DNA from: Uranotaenia lowii
Taxonomy: Eukaryota > Arthropoda > Insecta > Diptera > Culicidae
Assembly: GCF_029784155.1 (NCBI RefSeq)
Contig: NC_073693.1
Span: forward strand, 330,402,592-330,466,591
Length of the DNA stretch: 64,000 bases
Direction of reading: 5' to 3'
This document shows, in pieces, positions 54,801 to 62,902 of the stretch (positions are counted from its first letter, which is position 1; the number at the start of each line of letters is the position of its first letter). The notes under the pieces were generated by a model, which made no database searches, had not been told where the DNA came from, and saw nothing but the letters and a program-made list of their open reading frames with translations. The translations under genes were made by a program, and so were the position numbers.

Positions 54801-57140
54801 GGATATACCGCTACTGCTTTTGGATGATGCATCAAACACAACGCGCACCTTGGTTGTTGTGCTTGCCTGCTTTATGACCGGGTGATGAGGAAGATAAACA
54901 CGTTTCTCGGGACCCACATTCGCCCTGCGCATGTGTCCGAGCTCCAGGTATTCCGCCATAAAACCGTGATAGTGTTGACGTAGCTCTGGTTCCTTTTCCA
55001 GTCTACGTTCCAGGGATTGAAGTCGACGGAAAGCCATCTCCCGCGACTCGCCAATGGTTGCCAATATTTTTCCGTCCTTCGGTAGTGCAACGGTGTATCG
55101 CCCAGTAGAACTTCTGTACTTGGTTAGAGCAAACTGCGCCTCGCAACGTTGCTCTTCCGGGGAATAATTGTTCGGAGACCCTATCTCCTCACAAGACCAA
55201 AAACGAGTAAGAAGTTCATCCAGATCCACCTTGGAGGCCGTATTACAGATGATGCGCGACGAAGAAGCTTGACTTTCTACCGAACCTGTCACCAACCAGC
55301 CAAACACTGACTCAATCAGCATAGGTAAACCTTCGCCCAGCGGAATCTTGGTCTGACTCGGGAAAAATGAAAAGAAGTGCTGTATTCCTAGCACCATATC
55401 CAATGATGTTGATTTGAAAAACGCTGGATCTGCTAGTTCCACGCCCTGCGGGAATTTCCACGTAGAAACCGTCACGTTTGTTGTCGGTAGATCCGCGGTA
55501 ACCTTGGGTAATAACAAGAAATCCATCGGCCGAGAAAATTCCGATGTTCTTGACCGTACGACCGCTGACACCTGATGCTTGACCGTGGTATTTGATTGAC
55601 CGATTCCAAGAACAGAAATGTTCGACCGTTTTCGAGACACCTTCATAAGTTGACAGAGCCCTTCTGTCATGAAGTTGCATTCGGAGCCTGAGTCCAATAA
55701 AGCCCTTGCCTGGAACACCTTGCCTGCATCGTCTTCCACTAAGACGACAGCTGTAGCTAACAGAACGGTTGAGGAATGATTCCTTGCCATGTTCGATGAA
55801 ACGGATCCTGAGTTGGCGGCTGAGGTGGTTGCTGAAGCGGATTGATTACTGTTGGCAGCAGATGCGAAAGGTTGCGATGGGCGAGTATAGTTGTTTCCTG
55901 CACTGTCGACGCGAAAGCAGACTAACGTATGGTGTTTTCCCTTGCATTTGCGGCAAACCTGGTTCGATCTGCAGTCCGAAGCTTGATGACCACGCCGAAA
56001 ACAGTTTCTGCAGAGAGAATTTTGTCGCAGCAGCTTGTCTCGAGCGGAAGCACTCAACTTCAGGAACGTAGGGCAGGTGTACAACAAATGGGATTCCGGA
56101 CAAGCGATGCAACTTCCGGCCATCATCTGTGCTGCGCTGTGACTTGTTCTGGCGACGTTGGGTTTCTTCGGCCATTGAAAACCTTCCTGCTTGTTATCGT
56201 GAGCCTTAGGTGGAAGCGATGCCAAGATTTTCACGCGGGTTTGGAGAAATTGGGTTAAATCTACCACCTTGTCCTGGTCCTGATGAGCACTGTGCTCTTC
56301 CCATGCCCGACGTGTTATTGGATCCAGTCTGGAGCACAACATTTCCAGCAACAACAGGTCCTTATATTCTTCCGGTTTTACCAATTGGTCCAGGGTTTGT
56401 ACGACGCGTTCGAAACCTTCCAGTAGTGCCTGAATATCGACGGCCGACTCCTTAGCCACCTTGGGAAGTTTAAATAGGTTTCCAACCTGCCTGCGCTTCA
56501 ACACCTTGCTGTCATTGTACCTGGCCATTAGGATGTCCCAAGCTACTGAATAGTTCGCCCTCGTAAGCGCCAACGGATCGATGAGAGCCCGCGCCTCGCC
56601 GGTGAGACAGCCCTTCAGGTAGTGGAACTTCTCAACCTCCGGTAAGTCTGTCTTGGTATGGATCAGGGATAAGTACAGGTCCCGGAAGCTCAGCCACTGG
56701 TCGATGTCACCGTCGAACGTTTGCAACTTAATTTGCGGTAGCCTGACATGCTCGATGGTTGGTTGAATTGACGAGTCCATCATACGGGTGGAATGTAGAA
56801 CACTGGCACCTCCTTCCAGTTCCTTGATGCGTTCCAACATAGATGCCTTGGCGTTGTAGTACTTCGTGGTGAAATCCTGCCGTATATTGGAACATGTTGC
56901 TTCTTTCGACGAGTACTCTTCGTGCATCTCAACCTCGATCAGCGCGTCGTTGATCCGATCCCATAAATCGTCCAGTTTCTCCAGTCTAACCTGGATTTGT
57001 TGAGCTGAAGTAACTTCCCCCAGAGTGCTTGCAAAAATGGTTATTGATTTAAACATCTCCATCAACGCCTTCACCTTTGTTTGTAGATTGCGCAGCGGTG
57101 GATTTTTCGATGACAAACTGGAAGCGGATGTCGTAGCCAT
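51855..57140 (-). CDS. BEL/Pao gag-pol polyprotein
   Basis: This 1,761-residue polyprotein would package and copy the element. Domain order from the N-terminus: gag of the DUF1759 type (about 130-310); zinc knuckles (C377-C380-H385-C390, then C396-C399-H403-C408); aspartic protease with LLDSGS at 481-486; reverse transcriptase with an IIADIE block (D812) and YMDD at 888-891; RNase H (D1075, E1119, D1148); integrase HHCC zinc site (H1381, H1386, C1416, C1419) and DDE core (D1451, D1515, E1569); and a C-terminal DUF5641-type domain (about 1,645-1,745). The start is the ATG at 57,140, the first in the frame. No stop or frameshift interrupts it and all catalytic residues listed are visible, so the protein may be active. 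The coding stretch is much less AT-rich than the surroundings. As usual for BEL, gag and pol share one frame. Confidence 0.96.
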   Translation of the reverse strand: MATTSASSLSSKNPPLRNLQTKVKALMEMFKSITIFASTLGEVTSAQQIQVRLEKLDDLWDRINDALIEVEMHEEYSSKEATCSNIRQDFTTKYYNAKASMLERIKELEGGASVLHSTRMMDSSIQPTIEHVRLPQIKLQTFDGDIDQWLSFRDLYLSLIHTKTDLPEVEKFHYLKGCLTGEARALIDPLALTRANYSVAWDILMARYNDSKVLKRRQVGNLFKLPKVAKESAVDIQALLEGFERVVQTLDQLVKPEEYKDLLLLEMLCSRLDPITRRAWEEHSAHQDQDKVVDLTQFLQTRVKILASLPPKAHDNKQEGFQWPKKPNVARTSHSAAQMMAGSCIACPESHLLYTCPTFLKLSASARDKLLRQNSLCRNCFRRGHQASDCRSNQVCRKCKGKHHTLVCFRVDSAGNNYTRPSQPFASAANSNQSASATTSAANSGSVSSNMARNHSSTVLLATAVVLVEDDAGKVFQARALLDSGSECNFMTEGLCQLMKVSRKRSNISVLGIGQSNTTVKHQVSAVVRSRTSEFSRPMDFLLLPKVTADLPTTNVTVSTWKFPQGVELADPAFFKSTSLDMVLGIQHFFSFFPSQTKIPLGEGLPMLIESVFGWLVTGSVESQASSSRIICNTASKVDLDELLTRFWSCEEIGSPNNYSPEEQRCEAQFALTKYRSSTGRYTVALPKDGKILATIGESREMAFRRLQSLERRLEKEPELRQHYHGFMAEYLELGHMRRANVGPEKRVYLPHHPVIKQASTTTKVRVVFDASSKSSSGISLNDALLVGPVIQDELRALIMRCRMKRVMIIADIEKMFRQIGICEADMPLQSILWRTDTKKEVETYELATVTYGTKPAPFLATRTLKQLASDEYNRFPSASKALVDDVYMDDVITGTDTESDAIKLCADLIKLADSGGFRLRKFASNSAAALREVKIEDLALPQTNEINLDPDPSVKTLGLVWQPHKDYFRFNFTIEQIAAKERLSKRKILSAIAMLFDPLGLVGAVTTSAKIFMQRLWRLQEDGKTLGWDHPVPIEVEEEWRSFHGQLSILNNLKIQRCAVLPEAVNMELHFFSDASERAYGACAYVKSIDKHGRSLVCLLAAKSKVAPLKSQSIPRLELCGALLSAELSVKVREALKLEIDMHFWTDSTCVLQWLKAIPATWSTFVANRVAKIQTITENCTWRHVPGLQNPADLISRGMDPNQIEGCSLWWKGPEWLGQNHYPEQPGTLESQIAEEEIRRTAHPTTSRVSDFSEDYVRRFSSFTKLIRSTAYWMRLMRILKKSEENCKNLLTVEELEQAEFSIIRCIQQESFPAEWKALMKNENVHRSSPLRWFSPRISSEGLIRVGGRLGRSMESENTKHPIVLPAKHPFTKMLFEYYHIKLLHAGSQLLLSTVRLKYWPLGGRNVPRQVVHNCMKCFRAKPSPIEQFMGELPQARVTVARAFLRTGVDYFGPVYIRPAPRKPAVKAYVSVFICLCTKAVHLELVSDLSTERFLQALRRFTGRRGYCSDIYSDNGTNFVGARNYLREILKLLRNDHHKEAVSKECANNNIQWHFIPPGAPHFGGLWEAAVRSAKKHLLKVLGENVVSFEDMTTLLVQVENCLNSRPITALTDDPDNLEPLTPGHFLIGEPLQQIPERDVRDVPLNRLNNNQTLQKRIQHFWDRWRVEYLTQLQGRFKRWKTPIEVKIGQLVVIKDDNLPPSRWKMGRVDRVFPGPDGVIRVVTLKTATGPSTRPVEKLCVLPASSQPDYQQPSFSEKDQ

Positions 57141-59055
57141 GGTTGTAGTTCACTCACACAAAATTCACAGGAGAAAATGCACGGTGTTAGGATTCAATTC
57201 TGACTCTAGCTTCGGCAAGGAACATACACTGTAGAGCTTAACTTACTTTAAAAAACTTAGTACTGCACTCCTCTACAGGTAGGCTCCTCCCAATCCAAAA
57301 CTTGAATGGCAGTGCGCGATGTGAATTTAGCGCCTGGAGTAACGCTTCCAAAAGCCCTCGTTTACGCGTGAAGATTGATGATTAACCTCGGTATCGATCA
57401 GACAAGTGGTGTTGTGGGCAAAATAATAATGTTGTAGTTTCCAAATTCTTAAAGCTTCGACTAGAACATATACTCTGTAGAGCTTAACTTACTTTCAAGA
57501 AAATTCAGTTGCGCCTCTCTACAGGTATAGGTATCCAAAATCCAGAAAATGAAGCTCGAAATGCGTGGGAGTACAGCTGCTCCTCGAACTACGCAAATAA
57601 AATTGGTGCGCCTCGGTTTATTCCAAAATATTTCGGTTGACTCGGATTGATCAGTTTAGCAGGGTGTTATGGCAAGGATAATGATTGGATGTAGTATTTG
57701 TATTTTAATATAGCTTCGGCAGGACGTATACTAACGGTTCTACTAACCTAACCGAAAAAACTATTGCGCAGCATAAAATCCAAATAGCAGAAAATCCAAA
57801 AATTCTGCTGAACGGTGTACTTGCGGATCCAATGCAGTACAAACAAATAGGCAAATGCACAATTATGCACATTCAAACATCCAACTCGTTCGAATAGGAA
57901 TATGTTGCATCATACAGTTGTGTTTGTGAGGTAAGATTGGCGGAGATCAGTATTTGCTAAGTCCAGCAACGGCCGGTCATATACTAAACGGTAGTCCGAA
58001 AAGTTTCACTAACCTGACCGAAAAAGGTGTGGTGCTCCGGAAAAACGTCTCGTCAGGTTAGTTTCGCGCGGTTCAATCGGTGGCAACCAGTCGTATGTTG
58101 CCAGTTGCTTCGGAGATGCTTCAAAAGCGGTGATAATCAGCTGATGACCATGAAAGCTGATGACCTTGGCCTTGGGTAAGTGTTGCAAATGGTTGCCGGC
58201 AGATTTACGATCGATGCAATTCAATCGTTCCTATAAGGCCACCGGGGGGAACTATTGATAACCAGTGAAGAAATCGGTGCAAAGGTGATGAAAATCCAAT
58301 AATCACCACTCTGGTTGATGGTAATTTATTGGCCAAAGTGTTGTTTTTCGTTCTCTGGATTGATGACGTCACCAAAAAACGCCAGCTGAATGCCTTCCGA
58401 AAAGATCGATGACGTCACGGATGGCTTCGGTGGTTGTGATTTGTGACCAATTCCAATCAAAAGTAGTGGTGGTGATGACGGTGGAGATCTAGCGCGATCG
58501 TTTTGGTGTAGTTTCGTTGCTCGTAGTGTGCGTTCAGTTGGTTGGGGTTGGCGTAGCAATACAGCTCAGGATCGGGTTGTTTACGAATAGAAGATGGAAA
58601 GAAACGATGCAGTATTCATCGAGTGGTCCAAGCATCAACTGAACATAGACCTATTAGTGTATATTTACCTGGACAAACAGGATAATCCGCGAAGAAATAG
58701 CTCTATGTCTTCAGTTGCTGCTGTGATGACGATTCTTTTGAAGATCCGAAATGTATTCGACCGTTGATTGGCTGTTTAGTGTTGATCCACATCCACTAAA
58801 CGGTTCGGGGTTTTTAGAAGTGCCGTGCTAAACGCAACAATTAATCATTAATTGGCGATAGCTAAGGTTCTTCTGGAGTGTCTAATGGTGAGCACGAAGA
58901 AGTTCCTACTAATCTGTGAGCTGCGGGTAGTGAGCGACGGTGATTTTGATGAGTTTTGCGGTTGTGCGATGAATATGATGTGTGTTTTTTTCCAATGGCG
59001 GTGTGCTGCAGAGATTGCTTAAACGGTGCTGATAATCCGGTTCGATTGGACCAAA
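57141..59055 (-). other. BEL leader with diverged 250-bp tandem repeats
   Basis: No long frame is present between the 5' LTR and gag. Blocks with the order AGCTTCGGC, a (A/G)TATACT word, a TAACTTACTTT or CTAACCT word and CTCTACAGGTA or an equivalent recur at about 57,211, 57,455, 57,711 and 57,965, spaced 244-256 bp. The first two and the last two resemble each other most. Two TGACGTCA palindromes lie at 58,364-58,371 and 58,410-58,417. A leader this long may hold promoter or packaging signals; this is inference. Confidence 0.75.
58364..58417. promoter_or_regulatory. Two CRE palindromes in the BEL leader
   Basis: TGACGTCA occurs at 58,364-58,371 and 58,410-58,417, each followed by C (TGACGTCAC), 46 bp start to start. 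Retroelements often carry host transcription-factor sites downstream of the LTR; whether these act is unknown. Confidence 0.35.
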
Positions 59056-59596
59056 TGTTGGGGTGCGGTCCAAACCCTGCTTGGACCTTGCAGTGGACTG
59101 TATGGAGGGAATTTCCGTGGGGCAAACCTTGGGCTGCTGGTTGGGTTGAGTCTTCCGTGGGGGGTGTTGGGTTGTCCCTTGTGATGATAGCAATCTCTCC
59201 GGTGACGGTAAGTAAAAACTCCTCGTTGAAGTAAGGCACACAATTTATTTACAAAAACTACACATTTATTTTGGCTTAAAAAACACACTACTTTGAAACG
59301 AATTTATTAACTACGAAACTACATTAAACATATATTTAGGCAAATTATTCAAGTTTCAATGGGGTCTCATATGACCTGTGCCAAATCGCTCTTAAGACTG
59401 AATATAATACTAGTGAAAAATGGTGACCCTTTTAAGGGGTTTTTCTTCATATGTTTGTTATCTTCTCGAACTACGGTTCGAAAATCAGCTGTTTCGCTCG
59501 TCATTAACGCCTTTCCTTAAGACCTTCTGCTTCGTGGGTTTTCGATTATCGACCATCGCAGCATCGTGGTTAGGGTCCATAGATAGTCTACCAACA
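59056..59596 (-). repeat. 5' LTR of the BEL element
   Basis: 541 bp. On the minus strand this is the upstream LTR and should contain the promoter. It differs from the other LTR at one base (T at 59,360). The right flank CCAAT is the target duplication. Confidence 0.95.
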
Positions 59597-59601
59597 CCAA
59601 T
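59597..59601. repeat. Right target duplication of the BEL element
   Basis: CCAAT, identical to 51,234-51,238. Confidence 0.85.
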
Positions 59602-60184
59602 AATTAAAAGAAAATTAGCTCCTCAGGTTATTTTTTAATAATTCTTGGACAAAATTTTGTCAAGAAAAGGTGCTTGCGAGATTCATCGACGGTTTAATTT
59701 TTACAAAAATTTACAAAAATGTGCAACAGTTCTCACATAAGAGCAGACATTTCGGAAGTGCATTTCTATAAATGAAATACGACACTGAAATAAAAGTATA
59801 AAAATCTAAAAATCTTAATCTTTTTCCACTACCAGAAACAGCTCAAACGCTCCGTTGATTCCAGACAAAACTTTCAAATTTGCAGTTTTGGTTCACATAA
59901 AACAGGCGTGTTTTCGATGGCAAAAATAACACCAATTTTTGAAGCTCAATGTACTGCTTAGCAGCAGCATCATATTTTTTCAAAAAAAAAAATTTAAATT
60001 TTAGAAGAAGACCTTAAAAATTGATTCTACTTACTTTTTCAGAGATCTCTGAAGGAAAAATCCATTTTAAACTAAAGTTTAAATTCAGCGAAAATTTTCT
60101 TCTTCTGGCACTCAATTGCAAAATCTTCAATTAATTTTCATTCTAGAAAATTCAATGATATTCATATTAAGTTTGATGGATTTT
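59602..60184. other. AT-rich intergenic DNA, nothing recognised
   Basis: No gene or repeat recognised. Confidence 0.45.
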
Positions 60185-60910
60185 ACAATATTAACAAAAA
60201 CGACACAATAGACAAAAATGACAAAATTGTCAAAACAATACCAAATTGACAAGATTGAACAAATGGACCAAATCGACAAAATTCTCAAAAATGACAAATT
60301 TGACGAAATAGACTAAATTGAGAATCGAAAAAAAATTAAAAATATGACAAAATTGACATAAGGGGACACATTGACAAAAATGCCAGAAATGATAAAATTA
60401 ACAAATTTGACAAAATTGACAAATTAAACAAAAATGATAAAAAACCCAAAATAATAAAAAAACCAAAATGACAAAATGCCTACATTTTTAAAGGTGATGG
60501 TTAAAGTTGTCAATTTGTCAAAATTGAATAAATTGTCAAAAAAAATCAAAACTCTCAAAATTGTCAAAATCGCCAAATTTTCGAAATTTTCAAAATTGTC
60601 AATTGTCAACATTGAACAAATATTCAAAATTGTCAAAACTGGCAAAATTGTCAAAATTACCAAAAATATCAAAATTGCCAAAATTGTGAAAACTGTCAAA
60701 ATTGTTAGAATTTGCGGAATTTTTAAAATTGTTACAATTGCAAAAATTTTCAAAACTGCCAAAACTGTCAAAATTGCCAAAATTGAATAAATTGTCGAAA
60801 CTGCCAAAATTTTCAATATTGCCAAAACTGCCAAAACTGTCCAAATTGTCAAAATTTTCAAAATTGACAAAATTGACGAAGTTGTCTAATTTGCCAAAAT
60901 AATCAAATTT
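60185..60910. repeat. 9-bp repeat array in two polarities
   Basis: The left part (to about 60,480) has AAAATTGAC words, the complement of the GTCAATTTT unit of the 28.8-30.2 kb array. The right part (60,510-60,910) has GTCAAAATT words with GCCAAAATT and CAAAACTGC variants. The two units differ by an inversion of the AATTTT half, so the array changes character in the middle. Frames across it are artefacts. Confidence 0.85.
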
Positions 60911-62490
60911 GTCAGAATTCCTACACCTCTTGTTTAATATTTTTAAATCAAAACTTTCTAAATGAAATGAAAAAATATGCATTTCCAAAAATGTAAAAAA
61001 GAAAAAATTATAACAAAAGTGTTTGTCTCGAAAAAAATTGATATTTTTTTCTGAATTTAATAAAAAACAGTTTGAATTTTGAACGATCTATCTAAAAATA
61101 CATCATTAAGTATGATGATTTAACAGTAAACCGTTTCGAATTGCTACTCGGATGGTCAATTTTGTCATTGATGTTAATTTTGTAAATTTGATCAATTTTA
61201 TCATCTATGATAATTTCATAACTCTTTAACTTATTTGTTAATTTTGAAATTTTTTTAAACTTTTGTCAGTTTAGCTACAATTTTATCAATTTTTGTTGTT
61301 TTGTTTGAATTTTTTTTAAATTGGAAATTTAGACAAAAAATCATGCAATTTTAAAAAGTGATAAAATTGCAATAAAAATATAAAATAACCAAATTGTCAG
61401 TAACAACTAAATTGGTAAAAATTACAAAATTGACAACTTAACAAAATCGACACAAATGCCAAAACGAAAAAATATAAATTGTTGACATAATTTTCAAAAA
61501 AGTAATAATTTTAAAAATTTTAAAAATCAATTGTTAATTCGACCGATTATGAGACCGAACGTTACCGCATCGTATTTTACTCCAGCGATTTACCCAATTA
61601 TGTTTTCAAAATATTTTTTTTTTCACTTCAGAGGTCAATCCGGACAAACGTTAAATTATTTAAAACACATGGTTGGGCGCGTTTTTTTAAATTGTATTCT
61701 TAATTTTTATTGTTAAATTATCTTATGCTGTGACTACAAAAAGAGTAAATTGAGATAATACATATTTAAAAAAAAAAAATAGAAACTGGATCATACAGGA
61801 TATTCCAGGATCCAGTAATCTAAAAATCATCAATAAGTTGGAAATAAAGTAATTTTTATGAAAATTCTGATATTTTACAAATACTTTTATCTTAAATACA
61901 ACTTTAAATTTTTATATTTTTAAAACATTGTGGATTTACTGCGTTAGAAATTCTTCAATCATAATTTGTTGATTCAGAAGTAAGAAAACTATCATTTGTT
62001 CATCATTTGTATTCACATATAATTAACAGACAAGACTGTAAGAAAGGCTAAAATCCACTATAAAGTGTATTGAATCGGGATTATATTTTAAATTGAATCA
62101 GCATTATGAGTTCAATTTATACCACACAGTTAGCTACTGCTGGACAAAAGTCGGTCGTACAAATACCATACTTCTAATCCGAAAATGCTGTTGCTCATTT
62201 TCAACACATGCACATTTTCTTCCATTTGTCTATCCGTACCGTATATAATTTTATATTTTAAAATTGCTTATTAGAGGAAAAACTTTTCACCGATAGGATC
62301 GAAAAAAAATTTTAAAAAAAATATTGGAGAAAATTCACAGATTTTTACATATTGTTTTTTCTTCGCATTCTCATACTCATCGAATAAAAATGTTCAGATT
62401 ATTGTTAAAAAATTGGGTTGAAAAAGTTCAATGAAACAAAATATGTTCATATTTTCCTTCCCCGATGTTGTTGTCATACAAATGAAACGG
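60911..62490. other. AT-rich intergenic DNA upstream of the FAR gene
   Basis: No gene recognised. A few TTTTGTCA and AATTGTCA words near 61,150-61,480 are stray relics of the 9-bp repeat. No other repeat seen. Confidence 0.5.
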
Positions 62491-62495
62491 TCAGC

Positions 62496-62547
62496 TGCCA
62501 CGCGCCGATCATTATTACCCAATATCAATCATGATCGGCGCGTGGCA
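62496..62547. promoter_or_regulatory. 17-bp perfect GC-rich inverted repeat upstream of FAR
   Basis: TGCCACGCGCCGATCAT (62,496-62,512) and ATGATCGGCGCGTGGCA (62,531-62,547) are exact complements around an 18-base AT-rich loop. It is the only GC-rich block in the surrounding 1.5 kb and lies about 310 bp before the proposed start site. It may be a paired protein-binding site or the relic ends of a small element. Confidence 0.5.
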
Positions 62548-62823
62548 TCTTCGTTTGTTCTAGAACCGCATCGGGCATTATAATAAAAACCAGTCTTTTA
62601 AAGTAATTGCCTTCTTTTAATATCTTTTCCAACGGTAGATATTGACAGTAACAAATTAAGAAATGTTTTGATTGTGTAATCACTGAGAGTAAGGCTGACT
62701 AGATTTAAAAAATAGCGGATTCCGGGAAATATCAATCTTGGTCATCAGGGACAAGACAATATGTAAAACTTCTCATGACTCAAAGGATTACATATCCTAT
62801 GAATCGAAAAGATAAAAAAATCA

Positions 62824-62862
62824 TATATAAGATGCAACTTTCGTGTTGAGATGCTATTCAGT
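62824..62862 (+). promoter_or_regulatory. Probable core promoter of the FAR gene
   Basis: TATATAAG (62,824-62,831) is followed by an arthropod-type initiator TTCAGTG with TCAGT at 62,858-62,862, placing +1 at about A62,860. The spacing of about 34-36 bp from TATA to +1 is slightly longer than usual. It would give a 5' untranslated leader of about 43 bases before the ATG at 62,903. Confidence 0.5.
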
Positions 62863-62902
62863 GTCAATCGATCGTTGACGAGAGTTTTACTTGAAGTGCG
62901 AA

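Larger units (their letters stand above)
51239..59596 (-). mobile_element. Full-length BEL/Pao LTR retrotransposon
   Basis: The element spans 8,358 bp on the minus strand. It has two 541-bp LTRs that begin TGTTGG and end CCAACA, a 5-bp target duplication CCAAT, one uninterrupted gag-pol frame (51,855-57,140) and a 1.9-kb leader (57,141-59,055). The LTRs differ at one position noted by eye, so the insertion is recent. All expected domains are present in BEL order. Just inside the 5' LTR the minus strand reads TTTGGTCCAATCGAACC, a candidate primer-binding site containing TGG; I could not assign its tRNA. Next to the 3' LTR the minus strand reads AGGATGGGCCGGGA, a short purine-rich candidate for plus-strand priming. 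No envelope frame exists. Confidence 0.96.

Noticed and set aside
59036..59055. Assigning the BEL primer tRNA from the candidate binding site
   Set aside because: The complement of the site does not fit a standard tRNA 3' end with the T loop at the expected distance, so no tRNA is named.
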